This document shows positions 1 through 8,600 of a stretch of 64,000 nt of DNA, in pieces. Location: NCBI RefSeq assembly GCF_021401245.1, contig NZ_JACBFY010000005.1:248001-312000 (forward strand). The letters are read 5' to 3'. Origin of the DNA: Pseudacidovorax sp. NFM-22. Its GTDB lineage: Bacteria; Pseudomonadota; Gammaproteobacteria; Burkholderiales; Burkholderiaceae_C. Under the pieces are notes generated by a model. The model saw only the letters and a program-made list of their open reading frames with translations. It was not told the DNA's origin and did not search any database. The position numbers and the translations under genes were made by a program. Numbering within the stretch: the stretch's first letter is position 1; each line of letters opens with the position of its first letter.

Positions 1-499
1 CGGCGCCTTCGGCGATGAAGCTGTCGACCACGGCCGGCGAGGTGGGCGCGCGTTCGATGGTGGCGGCCTTGAGTTCGCGCGTCAGGTGCAGGTCGTAGGC
101 GCTGCCCTTGCCCACCATCACGCGGGTGCCGGCGCGGTCCACCTCGTCGTTGGACTGCAGGGGCGACGCATCGCGCACCAGGTACGCGCCCTCGATCAGC
201 ACATAGGGCGCGGTGAAATGGATGCCCTCGCCGCGCAGCGGATCGATGGCGAAGAAGCCGATGTCGGCCTCTTCGGCCTTGACGGCGGCCACCGACTTGC
301 CGGCGGCGTCGAACACCACCAGTTCGATGCCCACGCCCAGCTTCTGCGCAAAGGCCCGCGCCAGATCCACCGAAACGCCGCCCACTTCGCCCGTGTCCGG
401 GTGGCGGTTGGCGAGGATGGGGTTGCCCAGGTTGATGGAAGCGCGCAGGACACCGCGCGGCGCGAAGGCGGCCACGATGGCCGGGTCGTTGAGGGACAT
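1..499 (-). CDS. Periplasmic-type solute-binding protein, SBP_bac_3-like (partial, 3' end outside window)
   Basis: The minus-strand reading frame opens with ATG at 499 behind a good ribosome site (AAGGAG, 7 bases upstream) and runs without a stop to the window edge, giving 166 residues. It reads as the first lobe of an amino-acid-type solute-binding protein (family 3): a beta strand RGVLRASINLGNP, then GGVSVDLARAFAQKLG, then EEADIGFFAIDPLRGEGIHFTAPYV. These are the usual landmarks of that fold, which normally binds a polar amino acid or carboxylate for an ABC transporter. There is no signal peptide; the folded domain begins almost at residue 1, so it may be cytoplasmic or use another export route. 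It is transcribed divergently from the TctC gene at 771. The partner transport genes, if any, lie left of the window. Confidence 0.8.
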   Translation of the reverse strand, partial: MSLNDPAIVAAFAPRGVLRASINLGNPILANRHPDTGEVGGVSVDLARAFAQKLGVGIELVVFDAAGKSVAAVKAEEADIGFFAIDPLRGEGIHFTAPYVLIEGAYLVRDASPLQSNDEVDRAGTRVMVGKGSAYDLHLTRELKAATIERAPTSPAVVDSFIAEGA

Positions 500-637
500 G
501 CAAGACTCCTTCGAAACACAGAAATGCGTGCGGCGGCCGGCGGCGACACGCCGGCAACGGCATCGATCATCGTCGACCCGGGAGACGGCCGCCGGCACCC
601 CGGCTGTCGACATCCAGGACGCAGCGCCCGCACCCGA

Positions 638-657
638 CTGAAAGCCTTTTGACAGCT
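638..657 (+). promoter_or_regulatory. Direct repeat with 11-bp period, candidate TctD-type operator (site A)
   Basis: CTGAAAGCC followed by TTTT and GACAGCT gives two half-sites (GAAAGCC at 640-646, GACAGCT at 651-657) whose starts are 11 bp apart. The same arrangement occurs at 9223-9242 and 10896-10915. OmpR/PhoB-family regulators bind direct repeats with this helical period, and two such regulators are encoded in this window. The site lies between the divergent genes starting at 499 and 771. Its assignment to a regulator is inference. Confidence 0.45.
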
Positions 658-770
658 TGTCTTGCGCACCATCGCGCCCCAGGCGTTCACACTGCCCCGG
701 CCCCCGTCGCTGCGCCCGTCGGTGGGCCCAGGGGCGCCGAGCCCGCCTTTCCCCATCGGAGACACACGCC

Positions 771-1781
771 ATGACCCACGATCCGCTCGCCCATCCCGCC
801 CTGCCCACCCGCCGCCGCCTGCTGCAGGGCGCGGCCGCCTCCGTCGCCGCCGGCGCCCTGCCCCACCTGGCCTTTGCGCAGGACAACTGGCCCACGCGCC
901 AGGTGCGCTTCGTGGTGCCCTTCGCGCCGGGAGGCTCGTCCGAGATCGTGGCACGATCCACCGCGGCCGAACTGGGCAAGACGCTGGGCCAGAGCGTCTA
1001 CGTCGACAACAAGCCGGGCGCCGCCGGCAACATCGCCATGCAGGACGTGGCCCGCGCCGACGACCAGCACACCATCATCCTGGGCCACATCGGCACGCTG
1101 GCGGTCAACCCGTACATCTTCGCCAAGCTGCCCTACGACCCCAACAAGGACTTCAAGCCCGTCAGCCTGCTGGCCAAGGTGCCCAGCCTGTACGTGATCC
1201 ACCCGGACGTGCCGGCCAAGAACCTCAAGGAGTTCGTCGCCTATGCCAAGACCCGCCCGGGCCGCCTGAGCTATGGGTCGGCCGGCAATGGCAGCGCCGG
1301 CCACCTGGCCATGGAATACCTGAAGATGAGCGCCGATATCTTCATGCTGCACGTGCCCTACAAGGGCACCGGCCCCATGCTCACCGACCTGATGGCCGGC
1401 CGGCTGGAGGCCTCGGCCATCGGCGCGGCGGCCGTGATTCCCTTCATCAAGTCGGGCAAGCTGCGCTGCATCGCCACCGGCTCCACGCGGCGCTTGCCGC
1501 AACTGCCCGACGTGCCCACGGTGGCCGAGCAGGGCTTCCCGGGCTTCGAGATGACGCAGTGGTACGGCATGATGGCCCCGGCCTCGATGACGCCGGCCCA
1601 CCTGGCCAAACTCTCCGCCGAGACCATGAAGGCGGCCAAGTCGCCCCCCGCACTGGAGCGCATGAGCGCCGATGCGGCCGAGGTGGTCGGTGGCACGCCG
1701 GAGCAGTTCGCGCAGTTCATCGCGGCCGAGCAGGCCCGCTGGCAGAAGGTCATCGCGCGGGCCAACATCAAGCCCGACTGA
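771..1781 (+). CDS. Bug/TctC family tripartite tricarboxylate transporter receptor
   Basis: This 336-residue protein belongs to the Bug (TctC) family of periplasmic receptors, which capture small carboxylates or related compounds for a TctAB-type membrane pair. The N-terminus has a Tat-like leader: Arg-Arg-Arg at 14-16, a hydrophobic stretch, then a likely cleavage after AFA near residue 36. The family signatures VPFAPGG and YDPNKDFKPV follow, along with the C-terminal section carrying NADIKPD-like residues. The start at 771 is preferred because GGAG lies just upstream and the signal sequence follows directly; the frame is open further upstream. No tctA or tctB gene is adjacent. The next gene, 53 bp downstream, is a TctD-like response regulator. 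The ligand cannot be read from the sequence. Confidence 0.88.
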   Translation: MTHDPLAHPALPTRRRLLQGAAASVAAGALPHLAFAQDNWPTRQVRFVVPFAPGGSSEIVARSTAAELGKTLGQSVYVDNKPGAAGNIAMQDVARADDQHTIILGHIGTLAVNPYIFAKLPYDPNKDFKPVSLLAKVPSLYVIHPDVPAKNLKEFVAYAKTRPGRLSYGSAGNGSAGHLAMEYLKMSADIFMLHVPYKGTGPMLTDLMAGRLEASAIGAAAVIPFIKSGKLRCIATGSTRRLPQLPDVPTVAEQGFPGFEMTQWYGMMAPASMTPAHLAKLSAETMKAAKSPPALERMSADAAEVVGGTPEQFAQFIAAEQARWQKVIARANIKPD

Positions 1782-1834
1782 CCGGCGCCGCCGGCTGCCG
1801 ACGCGGCCACGGGCCGCAGCTAGCATCGGCCCCC

Positions 1835-2500
1835 ATGCGCATCCTCCTGGCGGAAGACGAACACAACCTCGGCACCTGGCTGTGCCGGGCGCTGGAGCAT
1901 TCGGGCATCCAGGTCGAATGGGTGGACGACGGTCGCCTGGCCGACCGCGCCCTGCAGCAGCGCGACCACGACGCACTGGTGCTCGACCTGGGCCTGCCCG
2001 GCCTGGACGGCCACCGCGTGCTGCAGCGCCTGCGCGAGCGCGACCAGCGCATCCCGGCGCTCATCCTCACCGCGCGCGATTCGGTGGACGAGAAGGTGGC
2101 AGCGCTGAACGCAGGCGCCGACGACTTCCTCGCCAAGCCCTTCGCCCTTGCCGAGCTGGAAGCGCGGCTGCATGCGCTGGTGCGCCGCGCCCGCGGCGTG
2201 GAGCATCCGCGCTTCGCCTGCGGCCCGCTGGTGTACGACGGCACACGGCGGCAGTTCACGCTGCATGGCGAGGTGCTGGCACTGTCGCCGCGCGAGTCCG
2301 CCGTGCTGCGGGCGCTGGCGCAGCGCACGGGCGAGCCGCTGTCCAAGCAGCAGATCGTCGACCGCGTGTTCTCGGACCAGGACGATGTGCACCCCGAGGC
2401 CGTCGAGGTGCTGGTCTACCGGCTGCGCAGGCGCCTGGAAGGCAGCGGTGCGCGCATCGTCACCCTGCGCGGGCTGGGCTATGTGCTCGAGCCGGACTGA
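1835..2500 (+). CDS. tctD: OmpR-family response regulator, TctD-like
   Basis: This 221-residue two-component regulator has a receiver domain at 1-115 with the acidic pair E7/D8, phospho-acceptor D51 in LDLGLPG, T79 and K101 (AKPF). A winged-helix DNA-binding domain follows at about 125-219, ending GLGYVLEPD, a typical OmpR-type end. It overlaps the downstream sensor kinase by 20 bp, so the two are translated together. Pairing with a kinase that carries a TctE-like sensor domain, and with a TctC receptor downstream, suggests control of carboxylate uptake genes. It is paralogous to the regulator at 15330-16007. The symbol reflects subfamily likeness rather than proven function. Confidence 0.9.
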   Translation: MRILLAEDEHNLGTWLCRALEHSGIQVEWVDDGRLADRALQQRDHDALVLDLGLPGLDGHRVLQRLRERDQRIPALILTARDSVDEKVAALNAGADDFLAKPFALAELEARLHALVRRARGVEHPRFACGPLVYDGTRRQFTLHGEVLALSPRESAVLRALAQRTGEPLSKQQIVDRVFSDQDDVHPEAVEVLVYRLRRRLEGSGARIVTLRGLGYVLEPD

Positions 2501-3995
2501 GCCGCCGGCAGCCGCGCGCCCGGGGCTGCGCCCGCGCGTCGCCCGCTGGCTGCAGCGAAGCAGTCTGTGGCAGCGGCTGGCACTGCTCCTTCTGCCGGGG
2601 CTTGCGGCGGTGACGGCGCTGGAGCTGTGGATGACCCGGCACGATGCGCTGGAATCCGCCAATTCGGCCTATGACCGCTCCCTGCTGGGCGCTCTGAAGT
2701 CCATCGACGCCAACATCTCCACCGCCTCCGGCGGGCTCTCGCTGGAGATGCCCTACACCATGTTCGAGTTCTTCGAGCTCACGGCGAGCGGGCAGGTGTT
2801 CTTTCGCGTCGCCACCTCGGACGGGCTGGTCGAGCTGGGCAGCGCCGACTTCCCGCAGCCAAGCACCCCGCCGCCCATGGGCGTGCCGGTGTTCTACGAC
2901 GCGATGTACTTCGGCGAGCCGGTGCGACTGGCGGCCTATGAGCGCGAACTGGAGCGCATGCCCGCCGGCAGCACGGCGCGCCGCGTGATGATCCAGGTGG
3001 GCGAAAGCACCCGGTCGCGCGAGGTCTTCAGCGCCCGCTTCGTGCGCAGTGCCGCCTTGCGCGACCTGCTGGTGCTGCTCCTGATGCTGGGCGGCACCAC
3101 CTTCGCGCTGTTGGCAGCGCTGCGGCCGCTCTCGCGGCTGGCGCAGGAGGTCGAGGAGCGCGCGCCCGACGACCTGAACCGCATCTCGCAGGAGAACCTG
3201 CCCGCCGAGATCCGTCCCCTGGTGGCGGCGGTCAACCAGCAGATGGCGCGCACGCAGGAGCTGGTGTCGCTGCAGCGCCAGTTCCTGGACGATGCCTCGC
3301 ACCAGCTGCGCACCCATCTCACCACGCTGCAGATGCAGGTGGACTATGCGCGCCGTGAGCAGGACCCCGGCATGGTGCAGGACGCGCTCGCCGCCCTCGA
3401 AGCCGAAATCGCCAGTGCCACGCGCAGCGCGCAGCAGTTGCTGGCCCTCGGCCGCAGCGACACGGTGCCGGTGGAGGCGGCCTTCTTCGACAGCGGCGAA
3501 CTGCTGCGCGAGGTCGCACTGCAATGGCTGCCGACCGCCCGCCGCAAGCGCATCGACCTGGGCATCCAGCCCGAAGAGGGCGCCCCGGTCGCCGTCGGCG
3601 ACCGCCATCTGCTGCGCGAGGCCTTCGCCAACCTGGTGGCCAATGCCGTGGCCTACACACCCGACGGCGGCACGGTGACACTGCTGTCCGGCAGCGATGC
3701 GCAGGGCTGGTGGCTGGCCGTCGAGGACAACGGCCCCGGCCTGGATGCCGAGGACCGTGCGCGCCTGGGCCAGCGATTCCAGCGCGGCAGCGGCGCGCGG
3801 CCGGGCGGCTTCGGCCTGGGCCTGGCCATCGCGCGCTCCATCGCCCAGCGCCATCGCGGCGAACTGCGGCTGCTGGACCGTGCGCCATCATCCGGCCTGC
3901 ACGCCGGGATCTGGTGGCCGCGCGATCGCCGCGCCGACGCAACGAGAACGACAGGAGACACGCATGAGCCATCGCACCACGGTCCGCTCGCCTGA
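2481..3995 (+). CDS. tctE: Sensor histidine kinase, TctE-like, with a Pro-to-His change in the H-box
   Basis: This 504-residue inner-membrane kinase has a first membrane segment at about 30-48 and a periplasmic sensor region containing MPYTMFEFFELTASGQ, closely matched in the paralogue at 13931-15340. A second membrane segment (LRDLLVLLLMLGGTTFALL) follows, then a short HAMP-like linker. The HisKA domain has H274 in SHQLRTH. The ATPase domain has an N-box (ANLVANAVAYTPDGG), a G1 box (DNGPGLD) and a G2 box (GGFGLGLA). Residue 279 is His (CAT at 3315-3317), where nearly all kinases, including the paralogue, have Pro. A single C-to-A change from CCT would produce it. The ATG at 2481 lies inside the regulator gene, and the 3' end overlaps the next gene by 32 bp. 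Confidence 0.88.
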   Translation: MCSSRTEPPAAARPGLRPRVARWLQRSSLWQRLALLLLPGLAAVTALELWMTRHDALESANSAYDRSLLGALKSIDANISTASGGLSLEMPYTMFEFFELTASGQVFFRVATSDGLVELGSADFPQPSTPPPMGVPVFYDAMYFGEPVRLAAYERELERMPAGSTARRVMIQVGESTRSREVFSARFVRSAALRDLLVLLLMLGGTTFALLAALRPLSRLAQEVEERAPDDLNRISQENLPAEIRPLVAAVNQQMARTQELVSLQRQFLDDASHQLRTHLTTLQMQVDYARREQDPGMVQDALAALEAEIASATRSAQQLLALGRSDTVPVEAAFFDSGELLREVALQWLPTARRKRIDLGIQPEEGAPVAVGDRHLLREAFANLVANAVAYTPDGGTVTLLSGSDAQGWWLAVEDNGPGLDAEDRARLGQRFQRGSGARPGGFGLGLAIARSIAQRHRGELRLLDRAPSSGLHAGIWWPRDRRADATRTTGDTHEPSHHGPLA

Positions 3996-5034
3996 TCGCC
4001 GCCAGCTGCTGCTTCGCGCCGCCGCAGCCCTGACGCTGCCCACAGGCGCGTCGGGTACGGCGCTTGCCGCCACTGCGGCCGCCCCGTCCGCTGCAGCCCC
4101 AGACCCGAGCGCCCTGCCCGCCGAGTGCGTCATCCCGGCGAAGGCCGGCGGTGGCTTCGCGCTGACCTGCGCGTTGGCGCGCGACGCCCTGCAGGCGGTG
4201 CGGCCCCAGCGCCCCGCGCTGGGCCAGCGCTTCCTGCCCGGCGGCATCGGTGCCCTCGCCTTCGACCAGATCGCCACGGGGCGCATCGGCGGCCCGGGCA
4301 CGCTGGTCGCCTTTTCCGGCGGCTCGCTGCTGAACATCGCGCAGGGCCGCTTCGGCCCGCACCCGGTCTCGGCCGTGCGATGGCTTGCGTTGCTCGGCGC
4401 CGACTACGGCGTGATCGCCGTGCACGGCGACGCGCCCTATCGCCGACTGCATGACCTGGTGGAGGCGCTGCGCGCGAAGCCCGGCCGCGTGGCCTTCGGC
4501 GCCGGGGGCACGGTCGGCAGCCAGGACTGGGTGAAGGCCGCCCTGCTGGTCAGGGCCAGCGGCAGCGACCACAAGACCATGCGCTTCGTGGCCTTCGAGG
4601 GCGGCGGCGATGCACTGAATGCGCTGCAGGGGCGACATGTGGACGTGTTCTGCGGCGACGCCGCCGAAGCCGCCCAGGCCGTGGCTGCCGGCGCTTCACT
4701 GCGCTTCCTGGCCGTCTTTTCGGCCCAGCGCCTGGGCGGCGTGCTGCAGGGGGTGCCCACGGCGCGCGAACAGGGCATCGACATCGTCTGGCCGACCGTG
4801 CGCGGCGTGTACCTCAGCGCCGATGTGCCGGAGCCTGCGGTGCGCGCCTGGACCGCCGCGTTCGAGGAGGCGATGAAGGCGCCAGGCTATGCGCAGCTGC
4901 TGGCCCGCAATGCGCTCTATCCCTTTGCGCTCACCGGTCCGGCCCTGGAGCGATTCGTGGAAGCGGAGCTGGACAAGTACCAGAAGCTGGCGCCGGAACT
5001 GGGCCTGCGCCGATGGAGCCGCACGGGCGGCTGA
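3964..5034 (+). CDS. TctC-type carboxylate receptor encoded in an operon with tctD/tctE
   Basis: This 356-residue exported receptor of the TctC branch has a leader with Arg-Arg (SPDRRQLLLRAAA), suggesting Tat or Sec export, and a mature part starting near residue 40. It shares long motifs with the protein at 10962-11942, including GTLVAFSGGSLLNIAQG, GAGGTVGSQDW and RFVAFEGGGDA. The two are paralogues, more alike to each other than to the Bug receptors at 771 and 5994. Both keep the paired cysteines of the motif E-C-x5-K-x-GGGF-x-LTC. The gene overlaps the upstream kinase by 32 bp, so receptor, kinase and regulator form one operon. No tctA or tctB follows. It may deliver substrate to the TctBA pair at 11974-13949, or serve the sensor itself; both are inference. 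Confidence 0.86.
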   Translation: MSHRTTVRSPDRRQLLLRAAAALTLPTGASGTALAATAAAPSAAAPDPSALPAECVIPAKAGGGFALTCALARDALQAVRPQRPALGQRFLPGGIGALAFDQIATGRIGGPGTLVAFSGGSLLNIAQGRFGPHPVSAVRWLALLGADYGVIAVHGDAPYRRLHDLVEALRAKPGRVAFGAGGTVGSQDWVKAALLVRASGSDHKTMRFVAFEGGGDALNALQGRHVDVFCGDAAEAAQAVAAGASLRFLAVFSAQRLGGVLQGVPTAREQGIDIVWPTVRGVYLSADVPEPAVRAWTAAFEEAMKAPGYAQLLARNALYPFALTGPALERFVEAELDKYQKLAPELGLRRWSRTGG

Positions 5035-5061
5035 GAGGCTGCCGCGCGGCACCGACCCGGG

Positions 5062-5994
5062 TCAGTAGCCGGCGGCGCGGTCCACGGCCCGCAGTGGTGG
5101 CAGGCCGGCCTGCACGCGCGCAACCTCCTGGGCAAACTGCGCGACCACGTCGTCGATGTCCACGCGACGACAGGCATGCGGGGTGACGACGACGCGCGGG
5201 TGCTGCCAGAAGGGGCTGTCGGGCGGCAAAGGCTCCTGCCTGAAGACATCCAGCACCGCCGTGGCCAAGTGACCGCCATCCAGCGCGGCCAGCAGGTCGG
5301 CGTCCACCACATGCTCGCCGCGGCCAACGTTCAACAGCGATGCGCCCCTGGGCAGTTGCGCCAGCAAGCGCGCGTCGATCAGGTTCTCCGTGTCGGGCGT
5401 CAGCGGCAGCAGGTTGACCAGGATCTGCGAGCGGGCCAGCAACGCCTGCAGCCCCGCAGCGCCTTCGAAGACGTGGATGCCGTCCTCCGCCCTGGCCCGC
5501 CGCGCCCACGCGGCCACATCGAAGCCGACCTGCCGCAACAGGCGTGCCGCAGGCGCCGCCATCGCGCCGAAGCCGAGGAAGCCAACGCGGCGCTCGCGCA
5601 CGGGCAGCGGGGCGCGCTTGCGCCACCGCCCCTCGCGCTGGTCCAGCGCATAGGCTGGCAGCTCGCGGTGCAGCTGCAGCACCTGGGTCAGCACATACTC
5701 GTTCATCAGCACGTCGCCGGCCTGGGGCACGGGCCGCGTCAGCGGCACCGCAGCGGGAATGCCGCCCTCGCGCAGCAGGTGGTCCACACCGGCATGCAGC
5801 GAGCCCACCAGGCGAAGCCGGGGTAGCCCCTGCAGCGCCCCGTGCGGGATGCGCGAGACCAGCGCGAACTCGATCTCCGCCGCATCTCCGACATCGGGCC
5901 AGATGCGCACGGGCAGTTCGTCGCCGCAGTGCGCCTGCACCGCGGCGCGCAACTCCGGCAGGGGCACGGGCCCCGCATGCAGCAGCAGCGCCAT
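5062..5994 (-). CDS. D-2-hydroxyacid dehydrogenase, glyoxylate/hydroxypyruvate reductase A type
   Basis: This 310-residue protein is of the D-isomer-specific 2-hydroxyacid dehydrogenase family, of GhrA length and layout. The NAD(P)-binding turn is GFGAMA at 141-146. The catalytic triad is readable as R225 (NVGRGEH), E254 (FRQEPLP) and H273 (VTPHACRR). It would reduce a 2-oxoacid such as glyoxylate or hydroxypyruvate, or oxidise the hydroxyacid, in the cytoplasm. The ATG at 5994 shares one base with the TctC stop (TGATG), so it is translationally coupled to the receptor and lies in the operon hydrolase-TctC-dehydrogenase. A plausible role is metabolising the acid that the receptor brings in. 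It converges on the TctC gene ending at 5034 with a 27-bp gap. Confidence 0.87.
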   Translation of the reverse strand: MALLLHAGPVPLPELRAAVQAHCGDELPVRIWPDVGDAAEIEFALVSRIPHGALQGLPRLRLVGSLHAGVDHLLREGGIPAAVPLTRPVPQAGDVLMNEYVLTQVLQLHRELPAYALDQREGRWRKRAPLPVRERRVGFLGFGAMAAPAARLLRQVGFDVAAWARRARAEDGIHVFEGAAGLQALLARSQILVNLLPLTPDTENLIDARLLAQLPRGASLLNVGRGEHVVDADLLAALDGGHLATAVLDVFRQEPLPPDSPFWQHPRVVVTPHACRRVDIDDVVAQFAQEVARVQAGLPPLRAVDRAAGY

Positions 5995-6980
5995 CACTCG
6001 GCGCGAATGTTGTTGCGGCGGATCACCTCGCCCCAGCGCCGCTGCTCGCTGGCCAGCAGCTTCGCAAACTGCTCGGGGGTGCCGGTGCTGATCTCGCCGC
6101 CCCCGTTGGCCGCGAACTGCTGCATCTCGGCCGAGGCCATCCCCTTGGCCGCCGCTTCGCGCACGCGCGCGATGATGGGCGCGGGCGTGCCCAGCGGTGC
6201 CATCAGCCCCATCCAGTAGTCTGCGCCGGCGTCCAGCACCCCCAGTTCCACCAGCGTGGGCACACCGGGCATCAGGTTCGAGCGGGCGTCGCTGCTCAGA
6301 GCCAGCACCTTCACCTTGCCTTGTTTCATCCAGATCTGGGCGTTGGGCACGGTGTCGAAGTACATCTGCACCTCGTCGGCGGCCAAGGCCTGCACCGCGG
6401 CGGCCGAGCCCTTGTAGGGCACGTGCACCAGATCGAGCCCGGTACGGCTCTTGAACAGCTCGCCCAGCAGGTGGTTGGTGCTGCCCACGCCGGAAGATGC
6501 GTAGTTCAGCTTTCCGGGCCGCTGCTTGGCGTAGGCCATGAAGTCGGCCAGGGTCTTGCCCGGCACCGAGGTGCTCACCATCAACACGCCCAGATAGTGA
6601 ATCAGCAGCGTGATCGGCGCGAAGTCGCGCGCACCGTCGTAGGGTGGCTTCTCCAGCAAGAGCGGCGCGATCACCTGGTTGGTCGAGGTGGTGAACATCA
6701 GCGTGTAGCCGTCGGCCGGCGAGCGCATCGCCGCCTGAGTGCCAATGGTGCCGGTGGCGCCGGGCCGGTTGTCCATGACCACGGGCTGGCCCAGCTCGAT
6801 GCGCAGGCGGTCGGCCACCATCCGGGCGGTGATGTCCGTGGCGCCGCCGGGCGCGAACGGCACGATCAGCTTGATGGGCCGGTCGGGATAGCCACTCTGG
6901 GCCGAGGCCCCGAAGGCGAACGAGGCGGCGCCGGCTGCGGCTGCGGTCAGCACGCGGCGGCGGGGGATCGATGGGGGCAT
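5994..6980 (-). CDS. Bug/TctC family solute receptor
   Basis: This 328-residue periplasmic receptor has a leader with PRRRVLTAAAAG and probable cleavage after ASA near residue 28. The mature chain begins SGYPDRPIKLIVPFAPGGATD, the standard Bug family opening; MDNRPGATGTIG and VPYKGSAAAVQ follow as further landmarks. The start at 6980 is supported by GGAGAC upstream, although the frame stays open for another 35 codons. It is the second gene of a three-gene minus-strand operon: it begins 19 bp after the alpha/beta hydrolase and overlaps the dehydrogenase start by one base. The ligand is unknown; the neighbours suggest a compound cleaved by a hydrolase and then handled as a hydroxy- or oxo-acid. 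Confidence 0.88.
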   Translation of the reverse strand: MPPSIPRRRVLTAAAAGAASFAFGASAQSGYPDRPIKLIVPFAPGGATDITARMVADRLRIELGQPVVMDNRPGATGTIGTQAAMRSPADGYTLMFTTSTNQVIAPLLLEKPPYDGARDFAPITLLIHYLGVLMVSTSVPGKTLADFMAYAKQRPGKLNYASSGVGSTNHLLGELFKSRTGLDLVHVPYKGSAAAVQALAADEVQMYFDTVPNAQIWMKQGKVKVLALSSDARSNLMPGVPTLVELGVLDAGADYWMGLMAPLGTPAPIIARVREAAAKGMASAEMQQFAANGGGEISTGTPEQFAKLLASEQRRWGEVIRRNNIRAE

Positions 6981-6999
6981 GCTTGTCTCCTCGTGGCGA

Positions 7000-8160
7000 T
7001 CACCGAACTGGCGCGGTGTGTCCGCCCAGCACCTCGGCCACCCAATCCGCCATGTAGTCGGTGGCAGGCGCCTGGTTGTCGACATGGCAGTGCTCGCAGC
7101 CGCCTTCTTCGGCGGTGAAGACCCGCAGTTCGCGCCGCGCGCTGTGGACGGCGGCCGCGTAGACCTGATGCGCCTCGGTCACCGGCGTCTGCCGGTCATT
7201 GCCACCGTGCGTGATGAGCAGCGGGCAGCGGATGCGCTCGGCGATGCCGCCGAGATGCATGGGCGCCATCTTCGCGACGACGTCCTCGACGCCCTTGGCC
7301 CCGTACACCCACTCGGCGTGCTCCAGATGGAAGTGCACCGCCTGTGCGAGCTGGCCCTTGAGGCGCTTCTCGAAGAGCGAGCCCCAGTCCCACACCCCCG
7401 TCCAGGCGACGCAGCAGGCAAAGCGCGGCTCCAGCGCGGCGGAACGCACGGCGTGATAGCCACCCGCGGACGGTGCAATGATGCCGATGCGCGCCGGGTC
7501 CACGTCGCTGCGGCCCAGCAGGTACTCCAGGCTGGCGCGCGCCGGGCGCTCGGTCTCGGGCATGCCCAGCAGGCCCTGCAGGCGCAACGCCTCGCCCACG
7601 CCGGGATGGTCCACGATCAGCATCGAGATGCCTCGGCGGCGGAACTCCTCGTGGATCTGCATCAGGCAGATCGTCTCCTTCATGATGTCGAAGCCATCGA
7701 ACATCACCATGCAGGGCCCTCGCCCCTCGCCTGCCCGCACGAACAGTGCCGGCAGTGTGCTGCCTTCGTAGGGCACGGCACAGCGCTCCACGGGCTGCTC
7801 CAGCGTGGCCTGCCAGCCCGCAAAGGTGTCGAGCATGCGGTGGTAGACCGGCATGCGCTGGGGGTCCGCGTGGCGCATCTGCCGCTCGGCCATCATGTAG
7901 TAGGTGCAGGCGCGCTGCAGCTTGCGTCCTGCACTGAAGGCGCGACCGGCGCGCCGGTCGACTTCGGCCTGCGCCGACACGCGGTCGGCCACCTTCAGCC
8001 AACTCTGCGTCCATGCGAGGGACGAGGCGTCGCCTTTGACAGAGGCGTAGGGCCGCAGCGGCCTGCATGCTTCGTCGATATCGCCGATGGCGCCACCGCA
8101 GGTTTCGGCCATCATTACCGCCAGGCTCCAGGCGTAGTTGTCGGGGAAGTATTCGAACAT
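7000..8160 (-). CDS. Alpha/beta hydrolase, FrsA / dihydroxypseudooxynicotine-hydrolase-like
   Basis: This 386-residue cytoplasmic protein has a helical N-terminal part (1-130) followed by an alpha/beta hydrolase core. The nucleophile elbow is S231 in GIIAPSAGG, preceded by the strand ARIGII. The likely acid is D322 in THGGNDRQTP and the likely base H357 in GGCEHC. N-terminal helical caps of this kind occur in the family that includes C-C bond hydrolases of nicotine catabolism and FrsA-like esterases. The substrate cannot be assigned. I chose ATG at 8160 because MFEYFPDNY starts the conserved region; the frame extends a little further upstream. It heads an operon with a TctC receptor and a 2-hydroxyacid dehydrogenase. 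Confidence 0.75.
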   Translation of the reverse strand: MFEYFPDNYAWSLAVMMAETCGGAIGDIDEACRPLRPYASVKGDASSLAWTQSWLKVADRVSAQAEVDRRAGRAFSAGRKLQRACTYYMMAERQMRHADPQRMPVYHRMLDTFAGWQATLEQPVERCAVPYEGSTLPALFVRAGEGRGPCMVMFDGFDIMKETICLMQIHEEFRRRGISMLIVDHPGVGEALRLQGLLGMPETERPARASLEYLLGRSDVDPARIGIIAPSAGGYHAVRSAALEPRFACCVAWTGVWDWGSLFEKRLKGQLAQAVHFHLEHAEWVYGAKGVEDVVAKMAPMHLGGIAERIRCPLLITHGGNDRQTPVTEAHQVYAAAVHSARRELRVFTAEEGGCEHCHVDNQAPATDYMADWVAEVLGGHTAPVR

Positions 8161-8600
8161 CGTCTCGGTTGTTGAAGATGGCGACCGCGCACGGCTGCGC
8201 CACCAGGACCGCATGGGTGCTGGGCGGTAGGCGGCGGATCGTCGGGCCGGAGGCCGGCAGGGGTCGTGGTTCAGCCTCTCGGGCTGGCAGCGGCGGATGT
8301 CTTGGTCAGTCTTGTCTCCTTCTGCGATCAGCGTCTTGGGCGCATGCCGTCGTGCTTCGATGGGCGGCGGTGTCGATCACTGCCGACCCACGGCCTGGGC
8401 ATGCACTCGGACCGCCGAAGTCGCCTGGCGGAGAGGGTGCGTGTGAGGCCGTGATGAGCGGCGCTCAGCATAGGAGTGCGGACAGGGGCGGCACCAATGG
8501 AATCTGGCGATGGTTCGCATCGCCGCGGACGATGCATGCATCGCCCGCGCACCTTCAGTGCCTCGGCAGAAGCGAATGCTGCGGGCCGAGCGAACGCCGC
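8161..8600. other. Non-coding stretch of 440 bp upstream of the hydrolase operon
   Basis: I find no convincing gene in this stretch. On the minus strand a strong ribosome site (AAGGAGACAAG near 8310) is followed by a frame that stops after about a dozen codons. This could be the relic of a start region or a leader. The segment separates the hydrolase operon (promoter expected here, firing leftwards) from the 3' end of the small exported protein at 8601-9143. No repeat or clear terminator stands out. Confidence 0.5.
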
